From Desulfuromonadales bacterium (lineage in GTDB: Bacteria; Desulfobacterota; Desulfuromonadia; Desulfuromonadales; BM103), in contig JAMONP010000018.1 in assembly GCA_027065695.1 (NCBI GenBank), positions 62,001 through 126,000 of the forward strand: 64,000 bases of DNA. Direction: 5' to 3'. The notes beneath the pieces are model-generated. The model ran no database searches. It was not told the DNA's origin and saw nothing but the letters and a program-made list of their open reading frames with translations. Position 1 is the first letter of the stretch. Every line of letters begins with the position of its first letter. Of the stretch, positions 16,344 to 25,491 are shown one piece after another. A program made the translations under genes and the position numbers.

Positions 16344-17480
16344 CTAACTCAAGAAGAAAGGTTGGTCCGTCCTCATGATAGAGGCCCATTCATACTGAAG
16401 AGATGATGGCTTAATTAAGAGCACCTTAAGACGATGAGACAAAGACTTTAACCTGGCATTGCGCTCACGTTCAGGAAGTTTACCAAGTTTTTTTACTTCA
16501 GCATAGAATTTGAACAGATCATTATCGACCTGGCGCAATAACGTTTGAAACGCCGGGACCAGATCATTGTAGGTTGCCACAGACGATAAACGTGCATTAT
16601 TCAGGCCCCCTTGCATCCATTGATCAAAGCCGACATAACCATGCCAACGTCTCTTTAAACGTTCATATTCATCGAAGGCATGCGCCAGGATTTCCTGCTT
16701 GGCCAAACGTTTCTGGTTATTATCAAGACTAGAAGCATAGACTTGTCCCAGGTTGGCACGAATCCCGGCAAGAAACTCATAGAAATCAGCAGATTGATCT
16801 TCGCGTTGTAAACATTGAGCCCATAAGTCGTGGGAATCAGAGCCTTGCAGCCACCGACGCAGCCCTTCCATTTCTACCGTCTTGGCAAATGATTCATTAA
16901 AGTCTGTGTCGTTCGGCACATAGACCACCTGATGTGACATTTCGTGAAACAGGAGAGCGGCGAGGCGCAAGTCATCATTGGTAAGAAAAGTATTAAGAAC
17001 CGGATCGTCAAACCAGTTCAGGGTTGAATATGCCTGGACACCGTAGACATCGACATCGAAACCCTGCTTAGAATACTTTTGCGCCAGGGTGGTGGCTGAA
17101 GCTTCGTCAAAATAGCCACGATAGGTAACACAACCGACAAAAGGGAAACACCACTGGTTCAACTTAAGAGAGAGCTCTGGAGCAACAACCAGATTCCAAA
17201 CGACGTAGGGACGCCCAAGGTCGACATACTGCCTATAGCTACCGGTATCTGGTAATTTCAGTGAACTGACAGCAAATTCACGCAATTCAACAACTTTGAT
17301 CAACTGATCGCGAATATTCTGTGACTCGCTGTTCTGCTCAAGGATGTCATCTATAGGCTGTGCACGCGACATCAAGGACCACTGACCCTTAACGCTTTGT
17401 AACAGATAGTCCCTATCACTACAGGCATTCAGGAGGAAGAGAGATAAAACCAATGGTACAATGCAGGTCAGGGGTTTCAT
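16344..17480 (-). CDS. Putative lipoprotein zinc aminopeptidase (PF10023-like)
   Basis: A 378-residue lipoprotein: residues 1-20 are a lipobox signal (LFLLNACSD, Cys20). The zinc-protease motif HEMSHQ is near residue 179, followed by NESFAKTVEMEG, whose Glu is a likely third ligand. This arrangement and the preceding AYSTLNWFDDP segment match the putative aminopeptidase family PF10023. Residues 250-350 are rich in charged helices. It lies 33 bases downstream of the MGMT-family gene, so it is probably in the murJ transcript. Substrate is unknown; localisation to the periplasmic face of a membrane is inferred from the lipobox. Confidence 0.85.
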   Translation of the reverse strand: MKPLTCIVPLVLSLFLLNACSDRDYLLQSVKGQWSLMSRAQPIDDILEQNSESQNIRDQLIKVVELREFAVSSLKLPDTGSYRQYVDLGRPYVVWNLVVAPELSLKLNQWCFPFVGCVTYRGYFDEASATTLAQKYSKQGFDVDVYGVQAYSTLNWFDDPVLNTFLTNDDLRLAALLFHEMSHQVVYVPNDTDFNESFAKTVEMEGLRRWLQGSDSHDLWAQCLQREDQSADFYEFLAGIRANLGQVYASSLDNNQKRLAKQEILAHAFDEYERLKRRWHGYVGFDQWMQGGLNNARLSSVATYNDLVPAFQTLLRQVDNDLFKFYAEVKKLGKLPERERNARLKSLSHRLKVLLIKPSSLQYEWASIMRTDQPFFLS

Positions 17481-17513
17481 GTTAAGACACAGCCAGAATA
17501 ATTCAACAGATTA

Positions 17514-18029
17514 TTATCCCTCGACGATTCCTCGCTCAAAATCAATCAGCCAGGCTTTGGTCATGGAGCCGTGCGCGGCGGAATAGCGGCCAATACTGCC
17601 GTCAGCATTCACAACACGATGACACGGCACTATCAATGGAAACGGATTCGATGACATGACCCTGCCAACAGCTCTGGCAGCCTTAGGGGAACCTGCCATC
17701 GCCGCCAACTCACTATAAGAAACAACCGAACCATAAGGCACTTTGAGTAATGCTTGCTGAACTTTGCACGCAAAAACAGATAGAGAATCGTCATCAGTCT
17801 GTATATCAAAAGTACAGCGCTTACCGAGAAAATACTCTGCTAATTGCTTTAAGCATTTATCTATCAGCGCTGGAGAAGACTGCTTTGCCTCCGGATAAAG
17901 CCGCTTTACCAATGCTGAGGCAGTCTCCGATGAACATTTAAAAAAGATCCGGCTCAAACAATCTCCTTTTGCCACAACGGCCACGGTTCCATGCTCAAAG
18001 GATAACATGTTCCACTGTTTATTCGCCAT
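17514..18029 (-). CDS. ogt: Methylated-DNA-[protein]-cysteine S-methyltransferase family
   Basis: A 171-residue suicide DNA-repair protein that transfers alkyl groups from O6-alkylguanine to its own cysteine. The active-site IVPCHRVVNADG, the recognition-helix segment RAVGRVMSSNPFP and the preceding PYGSVVSYSELA are all intact. The N-terminal domain (1-80) is short and divergent. There is no Ada DNA-binding domain. It starts 3 bases after the murJ stop, so translation is probably coupled. The symbol ogt is used for the Ogt/Mgt class in general. Confidence 0.92.
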   Translation of the reverse strand: MANKQWNMLSFEHGTVAVVAKGDCLSRIFFKCSSETASALVKRLYPEAKQSSPALIDKCLKQLAEYFLGKRCTFDIQTDDDSLSVFACKVQQALLKVPYGSVVSYSELAAMAGSPKAARAVGRVMSSNPFPLIVPCHRVVNADGSIGRYSAAHGSMTKAWLIDFERGIVEG

Positions 18030-18032
18030 CTG

Positions 18033-19688
18033 TCAGCCTTTTCTAAAAGAGATTAACCTCGATGTAAACATAGTCCAGACTTGCTGTATCTCCTTGACGC
18101 CAAAGATCCATAAGCCGGCGGCATAAACCAGGCAACCACAAAGGACTGCAGAACCCAACAATACAAAACGTAACCCAAAAGACCCTGGAAGCAACCAGTC
18201 GACCTGACCAAGAATCAGAACCACAACAATAGCCATGAAACATAGACCAGGAATCATGCGAAGAGTGATGCGGAAAAGCGCTGAGAGGTTCAGATCACCG
18301 AGTCGTCGCGAAAGCAAAAGAGTCAGAACAACAGCATTAAAAACAGAGGCGATGGTCAAAGCAAGAGCCAGCCCCGCATGTCCCATATATTGCATCAACA
18401 GAAGCCCGGCGACAACATTAACCAGAAGCGTCCAGAAGGAAACCAGAACCGGGGTACGGGTATCCTTCATCGCGTAAAACGATGGCACAACAACACGACT
18501 GATGCCGACAAAGAGAAGACCCGGTGCATACCATGACAACGCCAGGGCCGCCTGTGAGACATCAAAGGAAGAGAAATTCCCACGCATGAAAAACAAGCTG
18601 TAAACAGCCTGGTTACAAAGAACCAGACCCAACGAGGCAGGGATTGTCACGAGCAGGATCAAAACCAGGGCAAAACGCAACGAGTCACGGAAACCTTCCA
18701 TATCATCAGCCGCCGCCTGGCGACTCATCGTCGGTAAAACCGCTTGCGCCAGAGACACGACAAAAACGCCTTGAGGAAATTCAAACAAGCGCTGACCATA
18801 ATAAAGCCAAGAGACACTCCCTTCCTGCAGGAAAGATGCAAGCAGACGCGTCACCACGACGTTGATCTGATAAATAGCAACACCGAGGATCCCCGGTAAC
18901 ATGAGTCGAATTATTCTGGCAACAGCCGAGTGACGAAAGTTGAAATCCAGGCGTAAGTCATAACCATAACGATAGAGTACAGGGATCTGCATGGCAAACT
19001 GGATAGCCCCACCAACCAATACACCACAGGCCAATGCAACAATCGGTTGCTCCATCCTTGGTGCAAGAACAATTGCCGATCCAATCATGGCCAGGTTCAG
19101 CATGACCGGCGAGATGGCAGGCAAAAGAAAGTGCCCGGAAACGTTCAAAACCCCTGCAAACAGGGCCACCAGGCTGACAAAGAAAATGTAAGGGAACATC
19201 AACCTGTTAAGCAGGTCTGTCAGAGCCAGTTTGCCTACGCTTCCGGAGAAACCATAGCCGATCGCTTTAACCAACCAGGGAGACGAAAGGATTCCTATCA
19301 TGGTGACACCTGCCAGCACCAACAACAGAAGTGTCCAGCAGATACGGACGACCTGGCGCGCTTCCTCAGTTCCCTCGTGGTGCAAAACATCAGTAAATGT
19401 CGGCACAAAGGCCGCAGTAAGGGACCCTTCAGCAAAGAATCTCCGCAAAAGATTGGGAATTGTGAAAGCTACAAAAAAAGCATCAGTGACCATGCTGGCA
19501 CCGAATACAGCTGCGACAACCATGTCACGAACCAGGCCCGCAACCCTACTAGTCATGGTTGCCGCAGTAAGAACTCCGGTCGCCCTGGTAATCTGTTTCT
19601 TTTCCTGGCTGTCTACTGACACTGAATTTTCACCCTCACTACCGTATTTTCTGGGATTATTTTTCATTAATCCCCGATATTTACTCAT
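18033..19688 (-). CDS. murJ: Lipid II flippase MurJ (MviN)
   Basis: A 551-residue inner-membrane protein of the MOP exporter superfamily that flips the peptidoglycan precursor lipid II. The N-terminal domain starts near residue 38 with TSRVAGLVRDMVVAAVFGAS, containing the conserved Arg of the cavity. NLLRRFFAEGSLTAAFVP is the family signature. About 14 hydrophobic segments follow. The first 35 residues are polar and longer than usual; the ATG at 19688 lacks a good ribosome-binding site, and an ATG seven codons later is possible. It is divergent from rpsT and leads a murJ-ogt-peptidase run. Confidence 0.95.
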   Translation of the reverse strand: MSKYRGLMKNNPRKYGSEGENSVSVDSQEKKQITRATGVLTAATMTSRVAGLVRDMVVAAVFGASMVTDAFFVAFTIPNLLRRFFAEGSLTAAFVPTFTDVLHHEGTEEARQVVRICWTLLLLVLAGVTMIGILSSPWLVKAIGYGFSGSVGKLALTDLLNRLMFPYIFFVSLVALFAGVLNVSGHFLLPAISPVMLNLAMIGSAIVLAPRMEQPIVALACGVLVGGAIQFAMQIPVLYRYGYDLRLDFNFRHSAVARIIRLMLPGILGVAIYQINVVVTRLLASFLQEGSVSWLYYGQRLFEFPQGVFVVSLAQAVLPTMSRQAAADDMEGFRDSLRFALVLILLVTIPASLGLVLCNQAVYSLFFMRGNFSSFDVSQAALALSWYAPGLLFVGISRVVVPSFYAMKDTRTPVLVSFWTLLVNVVAGLLLMQYMGHAGLALALTIASVFNAVVLTLLLSRRLGDLNLSALFRITLRMIPGLCFMAIVVVLILGQVDWLLPGSFGLRFVLLGSAVLCGCLVYAAGLWIFGVKEIQQVWTMFTSRLISFRKG

Positions 19689-19739
19689 AACTTATTCAAA
19701 TTAAACACTATTTTTTTATAAATTGGAATTTATTTATCT

Positions 19740-19768
19740 TGACTGCGGCTTCCGCGAATGTTATAAAA
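19740..19768 (+). promoter_or_regulatory. Sigma-70-type promoter of rpsT
   Basis: TTGACT at 19740-19745 and TATAAA at 19763-19768 are separated by 17 bases. The first ribosomal-protein codon is at 19820, leaving a leader of about 45 bases with GGAGGAG at 19806-19812. Confidence 0.75.
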
Positions 19769-19819
19769 CTGACGCTCAGACAATAATACATGCAATAAAC
19801 TGCGCCGGAGGAGATAAAA

Positions 19820-20089
19820 GTGGCCAATCACAAATCAGCAGAAAAACGTAATCGTCAAAATAAAATCCGTAACGCTCGCAATACACATATTCGTTCTACG
19901 ATGCGCAGCTATATCAAAAAGATTCGCATAGCCATTGCAGAAGGTGATATGGACAGTGCAAAAACTCTGCTTGAAAAGGCTATTCCGTATATCGACAAAG
20001 CAGCTACCAAAGGTGTCATTCACAAAGCAACGGCAAGTCGTAAAATCAGCCGTCTGGCAAAACTGATAAACACGGAAGTCACCGAGTAA
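19820..20089 (+). CDS. rpsT: 30S ribosomal protein S20
   Basis: An 89-residue basic protein that binds 16S rRNA in the small subunit. The N-terminus (ANHKSAEKRNRQNKIRNARN) and the central MRSYIKKIRIAI segment are characteristic. The start is GTG, placed by a strong GGAGGAG 8 bases upstream; GTG or other weak starts are common for rpsT, which is autoregulated in E. coli. It is monocistronic, with a sigma-70-type promoter upstream and a G/C-rich hairpin downstream. Confidence 0.97.
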   Translation: MANHKSAEKRNRQNKIRNARNTHIRSTMRSYIKKIRIAIAEGDMDSAKTLLEKAIPYIDKAATKGVIHKATASRKISRLAKLINTEVTE

Positions 20090-20114
20090 AAAACCCTTCA
20101 AACAACAAGTAACA

Positions 20115-20146
20115 TGGGGGAGCGCCTGAAAACGGGTTGCTCCCCC
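20115..20146 (+). terminator. Terminator-like hairpin after rpsT
   Basis: GGGGGAGC (20116-20123) pairs with GCTCCCCC (20139-20146). The following GTTCAACTCC is not a clean T run, so termination may be partial. Confidence 0.6.
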
Positions 20147-20161
20147 GTTCAACTCCATCCT

Positions 20162-20189
20162 TCTCTGCGTCTCCGCGTCTTTGCGTTAG
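20162..20189. repeat. CTGCGTCTCCGCGTCTTTGCG-type dispersed repeat
   Basis: TCTGCGTC-TCCGCGTC-TTTGCGTTAG is a degenerate 8-base tandem. Sequences of this form are frequent in gaps of many bacterial genomes. Here it lies between the convergent rpsT and holA genes. Confidence 0.5.
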
Positions 20190-20235
20190 TTAATTGCTTA
20201 AGTATTGTTTTGCTTTTGTTTTGGTTATAAGCTTG

Positions 20236-21237
20236 TTATTTTTTCCCAAGCCCCGCAATCTCAAGCACCAATTGCTCCAGATGCATCCTCGGCTCTCCCC
20301 CACTTGACTTCAAAGCCAGATCCGTTGCCAGAAATTGGCAGAAAACCTGTCGATAATGCTTGTTTTCAAACCGGCCAGCCTGTTGCATCAATCCTTTCAG
20401 AAAATAAGGACTGACACCAACTCTTCTTGGCATTTCTTTTTGTGGCACTTTTTGTGCTATCAACTCCCTGATTTTCCACATTTGTCTAAAATGGCGAGTC
20501 ATCATAGCCAGCACCATAAGTGGTGCCTGCCCCTCTGCCAGAAGGCGGTCAAGCAGTTGTAATGCCGTGGAGCTATCGCCCTGTCCGAGAGCGTCCGTTA
20601 GATCAAAGACACTTTCAATACGGGTATCCGAAACGATAGCAGAGACATCGCTTTCATCAGCGAGATCGCGCTCACCCAGGTAGCCTACAAGTTTTTCCAA
20701 TTCTCCCTGGACTTCAACAAGGCTGGTACCGACCCTCTTGCAGAAGAGCTTCAGGGCACCACCAGTTAAGGTTATATTGGCAGATTTTGCCAGTTCTCGC
20801 ACAAATGATGGCAGCTGATTATCATAGATTTTCTTGAATTCGATTACAGTCCCGATCTTCTTGAGCAGCTGATAAATCTTACGTCTGGCATCAATTTTCT
20901 CTGCTGTCAAGAGTAGTACAGTTTCCGGGACCGGGTCTTCAATGTAAGCCAACAAGCCATCAAGCTGATCCGCTGATGCCTCGTGAAGGTTTTTAATAAT
21001 AACCAGGCGACGTTCTGCAAAAACTGGGAAGGTCCTGGCCTGCTCAACGATTTGATTGGCTTTGAAATCCCGGCCATAAAATATGGTCAGATTGAAATCG
21101 GCATCCTGCGGCAAGACAACGGCATTGCGGACAGCCCGCAGCCCCTCTTCTATAAAGTAGGACTCCTGCCCATAAAGCAAAATCAGACCGGGAATGGTTC
21201 CAGCCTGAATCATATTTTGCAATTCTCGCAAAGACAT
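20236..21237 (-). CDS. holA: DNA polymerase III subunit delta
   Basis: A 333-residue clamp-loader subunit that opens the beta sliding clamp. The N-terminal segment LILLYGQESYFIEEGLRAVR, the FNLTIFYGRD strand and the RRLVIIKNLHEA region are typical of HolA; as in the family there is no functional Walker A. Residues 215-330 form the helical collar domain. It is the third gene of the leuS-lptE-holA run, an order also found in relatives, with 14 bases between lptE and holA. Confidence 0.93.
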   Translation of the reverse strand: MSLRELQNMIQAGTIPGLILLYGQESYFIEEGLRAVRNAVVLPQDADFNLTIFYGRDFKANQIVEQARTFPVFAERRLVIIKNLHEASADQLDGLLAYIEDPVPETVLLLTAEKIDARRKIYQLLKKIGTVIEFKKIYDNQLPSFVRELAKSANITLTGGALKLFCKRVGTSLVEVQGELEKLVGYLGERDLADESDVSAIVSDTRIESVFDLTDALGQGDSSTALQLLDRLLAEGQAPLMVLAMMTRHFRQMWKIRELIAQKVPQKEMPRRVGVSPYFLKGLMQQAGRFENKHYRQVFCQFLATDLALKSSGGEPRMHLEQLVLEIAGLGKK

Positions 21238-21251
21238 TGTTGATGATGGAC

Positions 21252-21815
21252 TCAGAAACTGTTGAGTAGGCCCGCATTGATATCTTCGGCAAGGCGTCGT
21301 GAAACCTGTTGTGCTGCCAGGCGTTCAACTTCAAGCTGGAGGTTCTTATTGACAGCAGCAGGGTACTCCTGACTGCGCAGTAAACTCACCCGCCAGAGGA
21401 CTTCATCACTACCTTTACGTAATAGTCGTACAGAGATTTTCATTTCTACACGATATTCCGTTATCCGATCTTGTGTACCATAAGCAATCGCATTGCTACT
21501 AAAATCTTTAACCTCTCCGACAAGCCTGACCTCAGCAAGGTCCGGATTCTCCGTCAACTCCACCTGTCTCGACCGGGACAACTCGTAAACCAGAGCATCG
21601 CTAAGGTAATTCTCCAGATACGGGTTCGCAGTCTGGTTTTCAAATAGCTGAACGTAGAGAACACGTGCATCGCCACCAACCCAGCTATCAGATGAAGCGC
21701 CCCCATCTGTTGACAAGCTGGAGGGTGACGACAAACGAGAGGGTGTTGAAGTACCTGGAACGTGATAACCACACCCGGCAAGCAGAACAACGAAGAGAAT
21801 TACAACTATACGCAT
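21252..21815 (-). CDS. lptE: LPS-assembly lipoprotein LptE
   Basis: A 187-residue outer-membrane lipoprotein that plugs LptD during lipopolysaccharide insertion. The lipobox is LLAGCGYH (Cys15), and CGYxxxG at the mature N-terminus is the LptE signature. A Ser-rich linker follows (residues 22-44), longer than in most relatives, then the VLYVQLFENQTANPYLE strand and LVGEVKDFSSNAIAYG. Its position between leuS and holA supports the call. Sequence conservation in this family is low. Confidence 0.9.
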   Translation of the reverse strand: MRIVVILFVVLLAGCGYHVPGTSTPSRLSSPSSLSTDGGASSDSWVGGDARVLYVQLFENQTANPYLENYLSDALVYELSRSRQVELTENPDLAEVRLVGEVKDFSSNAIAYGTQDRITEYRVEMKISVRLLRKGSDEVLWRVSLLRSQEYPAAVNKNLQLEVERLAAQQVSRRLAEDINAGLLNSF

Positions 21816-21879
21816 AGGATCAATCCTGCAACTACGGGTTTAACCTGCAATCATGGATTTCATCATGTAACCACGGACT

Positions 21880-24441
21880 TTATCCAACAACGACGTTAAC
21901 AAGTCGACCAGGCACAACAATCACCTTGCGGAGAGTTTTACCTTCTATAAAGCGAGAGACATTCGTATCTGCTAAGGCTGTCGCTTCGACAGTCTCTTTG
22001 TCAGCATCAACAGGAACAGTTACCTTACCGCGAACCTTGCCATTTACTTGTACGACAATGAGTAGCGTGTCCACAACCAGAGCATCTTCATCCCAAACTG
22101 GCCAGCGGCTCTCTTGCAGAGAATCCTCATGACCAAGATTCTGCCATAACTCTTCGCAGATATGAGGCACAAATGGTGACAGCAGACGGACAACTGCTTC
22201 AATAGCCTCTTTAAGCACTTCCGGTGCCGCTTCTTTATCCGGGAAAGCCGAGATCGCATTGACCAGTTCCATAACGGCCGCTATCGCCGTGTTCAAATGA
22301 AAACTGCCGTCGATATCAACCGTTACTTTTTTAATCGTACGGTGAACCTGACGACGCAAATCCCTCGCCGCAGGCTGCAGGCTCGTGGTGTCAACTTCAC
22401 CAGCAGCAACGACGCTCACATGATTTTCATACACTAGACGCCAGACCCGGTTTAGAAAGCGGAAGCAACCTTCCACACCCTGATCATTCCATTCGAGATC
22501 CTTCTCTGGAGGCGAGGCAAACAGAGTAAACAGACGTGCCGTATCAGCACCATATCGTTTGATCAGTCCGTCGGGATCAACGACGTTCTTTTTCGATTTA
22601 CTCATTTTTTCGTTGCGCCCCGTGACAGCCTCTGCCTGGCAACGTACGCAACGACCATCCTCAACTTCTTCAGGATAGAGCCAGCCATGCTCTGGACAAG
22701 ACTGGGTCTCCATACAAACCATCCCTTGGGTCAACAGATTCTCAAAGGGTTCATCAATGGAAACCATGCCCAGGTCACGCATAATTTTGGTCCAGAAACG
22801 GGAATAGAGGAGATGCAGAACGGCATGCTCAACCCCGCCGATATACTGATCTGCAGGAAGCCAGTAATCAACCGCGGATCGATCAACAGGCGATTGCTCA
22901 CAATGCGCACTGGCGTAGCGCATGTAATACCAGGAGCTCTCAACAAAAGTATCAAAGGTGTCGGTCTCTCGTCTTGCCGGTTGACCACATTGCGGACAGG
23001 AAGTATTCACAAAAGATTCGAGACTCGCCAGCGGGCTACCACCCTCACCGGTAAACTCAATATCTGTTGGCAGTTCTATCGGCAGATCTTTTTCAGGGAC
23101 CGGCACAGTGCCACAGGCATCACAATAGATGACAGGAATCGGTGTGCCCCAATAACGCTGTCTGGAAACCAGCCAGTCACGGATACGGTAATTGACAGAG
23201 CTCTGACCGGTTCCCTGCGATTCCAGGTATTCTGTAATTTTCTGTTTGCCGGTGACATGATCCAGGCCGTCAAAGCTGCCTGAGTTGGCCATCGTGCCCG
23301 ACCCTTCCCAAGCCTCTTCCATCGTGGCGGAATCAAGAGTTTCACCTTCAGGCTGAATCACCACTTGCAGCGGCAGCTCGTATTTGCGGGCAAACTCGAA
23401 GTCACGCTGGTCATGCGCAGGCACGGCCATAACTGCACCGGTGCCATACCCCATGAGAACGAAATTAGCCAGGAATACAGGGATTTTGGCGCCGTTCACA
23501 GGGTTGATACAGTAGGAACCTGTGAAAACCCCTTCTTTCTCGTATTCATCACTCGACCGTTGTATCTGGTCAGCGTTCTGTACTTTATCAATAAAGGCTT
23601 CGACTTCTTCGCGACGCTCCGGCACGGTAAGAACGCTTGCCAGAGGATGTTCCGGGGCCAGGCTCATAAAGGTGGCACCAAACAGCGTATCGGGACGTGT
23701 CGTAAAAACACGGACCTTCTCATCGAGATCGTCTACCGCAAAATCGAGTTCACAGCCGGTGCTCTTGCCGATCCAGTTACGCTGCATGGTCAAGACGGAC
23801 TCAGGCCACCCAGGCAGCTTATCGGTCCATTCGAGCAACTCCTCGGCATAGGAAGTGATTTTGAAAAACCACTGGTCAAGCTCTTTCAGCTCGACCTTAT
23901 TCTCACATCGCCAACAGCACTCATCTTCCACCTGCTCGTTGGCGAGAACCGTCTCACACTCCGGGCACCAGTTAACAGCAGCGCTTTTTTTGTATGCCAG
24001 CCCCTTTTCGAACATCTTCAGGAATATCAGTTGCTCCCAGCGATAATAATCAGGTTCGCAGGTTGCCAGTTCCCTGTCCCAGTCATAGGAAAACCCCATT
24101 CCTTTAAGCTGGGTGCGCATATTGGCAATATTTTCCCGAGTCCATATCGCCGGATGAGTACCGTGCTGGATAGCAGCATTCTCGGCAGGCATACCAAAGG
24201 CATCCCAACCCATCGGGTGCAGCACATTGTAGCCTTGCAAACGCTTGAAGCGCGCCACGACGTCGCCTATAGAGTAATTCCGCACATGCCCCATATGAAT
24301 ACGGCCGGAGGGATATGGGAACATCTCCAGCAGGTAATACTTCGGCTTGTTGTCGTCCTCGGAGACCTTCCACGGCTTACTTACAGACCACTGGGCCTGC
24401 CAATTATTTTCAATTTCCAAGGGGTTGTAACGTTCCTGCAT
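21880..24441 (-). CDS. leuS: Leucyl-tRNA synthetase
   Basis: Charges tRNA-Leu; a class Ia synthetase of 853 residues, normal length. The HIGH-type motif HMGHVRNY is near residue 49 and KMSKSKKNV near residue 612. The CP1 editing domain is complete, with [11 protein letters not shown] and the [21 protein letters not shown] segment. Zinc-binding Cys pairs appear in CPECE/CCWRC and CDACG. The start ATG is followed by the usual [14 protein letters not shown]. It heads leuS-lptE-holA. Between it and infA lies a MITE-like element. Confidence 0.98.
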   Translation of the reverse strand: MQERYNPLEIENNWQAQWSVSKPWKVSEDDNKPKYYLLEMFPYPSGRIHMGHVRNYSIGDVVARFKRLQGYNVLHPMGWDAFGMPAENAAIQHGTHPAIWTRENIANMRTQLKGMGFSYDWDRELATCEPDYYRWEQLIFLKMFEKGLAYKKSAAVNWCPECETVLANEQVEDECCWRCENKVELKELDQWFFKITSYAEELLEWTDKLPGWPESVLTMQRNWIGKSTGCELDFAVDDLDEKVRVFTTRPDTLFGATFMSLAPEHPLASVLTVPERREEVEAFIDKVQNADQIQRSSDEYEKEGVFTGSYCINPVNGAKIPVFLANFVLMGYGTGAVMAVPAHDQRDFEFARKYELPLQVVIQPEGETLDSATMEEAWEGSGTMANSGSFDGLDHVTGKQKITEYLESQGTGQSSVNYRIRDWLVSRQRYWGTPIPVIYCDACGTVPVPEKDLPIELPTDIEFTGEGGSPLASLESFVNTSCPQCGQPARRETDTFDTFVESSWYYMRYASAHCEQSPVDRSAVDYWLPADQYIGGVEHAVLHLLYSRFWTKIMRDLGMVSIDEPFENLLTQGMVCMETQSCPEHGWLYPEEVEDGRCVRCQAEAVTGRNEKMSKSKKNVVDPDGLIKRYGADTARLFTLFASPPEKDLEWNDQGVEGCFRFLNRVWRLVYENHVSVVAAGEVDTTSLQPAARDLRRQVHRTIKKVTVDIDGSFHLNTAIAAVMELVNAISAFPDKEAAPEVLKEAIEAVVRLLSPFVPHICEELWQNLGHEDSLQESRWPVWDEDALVVDTLLIVVQVNGKVRGKVTVPVDADKETVEATALADTNVSRFIEGKTLRKVIVVPGRLVNVVVG

Positions 24442-24480
24442 ACTTCCTCCACAAGGAGACTATCAGCCTCCTGAACAGCT

Positions 24481-24647
24481 CTAGGAGCCTGTCCGACAAT
24501 CCATGATCGGCTGCAAACCCAGCTGTTTGGCCCATATTTCAGCTCCCTTTCTACCAATAGCTATGGCTATTACTCTCAAACGGGCCAAAATCTGTTCTCA
24601 AACTTCTGGATTTTCGCTTCGCCCCTTATTGTCGGACAAGCTCCTAG
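24481..24647. mobile_element. MITE-like element, 167 bases, with 20-base terminal inverted repeats
   Basis: CTAGGAGCCTGTCCGACAAT (24481-24500) is matched by its reverse complement with one mismatch at 24628-24647. Inside, TTTGGCCCATATTT near 24526 pairs partly with the reverse complement around 24580-24592, and AATAGC-TATG-GCTATT at 24556-24571 forms a central hairpin. No protein is encoded. It sits between leuS and infA. The ends carry CTAG, so the target duplication cannot be separated from the repeat. Confidence 0.7.
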
Positions 24648-24654
24648 CGGAAAC

Positions 24655-24677
24655 ATGAAAACCGGCATAAGCCGGTT
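24655..24677 (-). terminator. Terminator of infA
   Basis: AACCGGC and GCCGGTT flank a 4-base loop (24659-24677). Read on the minus strand the hairpin is followed by TTCATGTTT, giving a modest T-rich tail downstream of infA. Confidence 0.65.
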
Positions 24678-24756
24678 ATTGTCATGGCCCGGCTATTATC
24701 ATGTACGGTGTCTGAGCAGACATCTGGCCCAACCGTATCTGCCGCCTGCAGACTAG

Positions 24757-24975
24757 TTACTTGGCGCGATAAGTGATGCGACCGCGGGTGAGATCATAAG
24801 GTGAGAGTTCCACTGTCACCCGGTCTCCCGGCAGGATGCGGATATAGTACTTGCGCATTTTCCCGGAGATATGCGCCAGGACAACATGCCCGTTATCGAG
24901 CTCAACTTTGAACATTGCATTCGGCAAGGGTTCAATAACACTACCTTCGACTTCGATCGCTTCTTCTTTTGACAA
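24757..24975 (-). CDS. infA: Translation initiation factor IF-1
   Basis: A 72-residue OB-fold factor that binds the 30S A site during initiation. The start is placed at TTG (24975) because GGAGG lies 5 bases upstream and this gives [10 protein letters not shown], the N-terminus normal for the family. An ATG four codons earlier (24987) lies just before the GGAGG itself and has no ribosome-binding site. Motifs [18 protein letters not shown] and [15 protein letters not shown] are typical. It follows the last Che-locus receiver gene by 46 bases and may be partly read from that operon. Confidence 0.93.
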   Translation of the reverse strand: MSKEEAIEVEGSVIEPLPNAMFKVELDNGHVVLAHISGKMRKYYIRILPGDRVTVELSPYDLTRGRITYRAK

Positions 24976-25033
24976 ACCAGCCTCCATATTTATCTGTTTA
25001 TCTTTTGATTAGTACTTTCACTTATCGAGAGGG

Positions 25034-25408
25034 TTAAATACCCATCAACTTTCTTACCGTTTCCAGAATTTTCATCGTCTGGATCGGCTTGGTAATATAT
25101 TCGTCAGCGCCCAGAGCCAAGGCCCTTTCACGATCTTCCGTGGCACCTTCCGTGGTAATGACAATAATCGGCGTTTCCTTATAGTTCGGATCATTACGAA
25201 CCATGCTCACCAGTTTCAAACCGTCCATGATCGGCATGTTGATGTCGGTCAGGATCAGGTCGAACTTCTCCGCGCTCAACTTTTTCAAACCATCCACGCC
25301 GTCATTGGCCTCAAAGATCTGGAAACCACGAATACGCTTCAGCGCAAAAACAATCAGCTGTCGCATAGTGGGTGAGTCTTCAACAACAAGAACTTTATAA
25401 CCAGTCAT
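25034..25408 (-). CDS. CheY-like single-domain response regulator (Che locus, last gene)
   Basis: A 124-residue stand-alone receiver. The acidic pair ED near residue 10, the phosphoacceptor Asp in LILTDINMP (about 54), the Thr of VITTEGA and the Lys of ITKP are all present, so it should accept phosphate from the CheA of this locus. It closely resembles the receiver at 36439-36825 in the MP-DGL--V--R-----Y-ETP pattern, suggesting duplication. It is 83 bases downstream of the GAF gene. Its output partner is not evident. Confidence 0.93.
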   Translation of the reverse strand: MTGYKVLVVEDSPTMRQLIVFALKRIRGFQIFEANDGVDGLKKLSAEKFDLILTDINMPIMDGLKLVSMVRNDPNYKETPIIVITTEGATEDRERALALGADEYITKPIQTMKILETVRKLMGI

Positions 25409-25491
25409 GAAATCACGCCCCCGTTCCCGATGGCAGAGCCATCTTAAGTCTTAGTTTGCAGAGCCATCTTAAGTCTTTTGTGCAAAGATAT

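Noticed and set aside
23365-24474. 369-codon plus-strand frame opposite leuS
   Set aside because: It is antisense to a fully conserved leuS and has no recognisable motif; long antisense frames are common opposite such genes.
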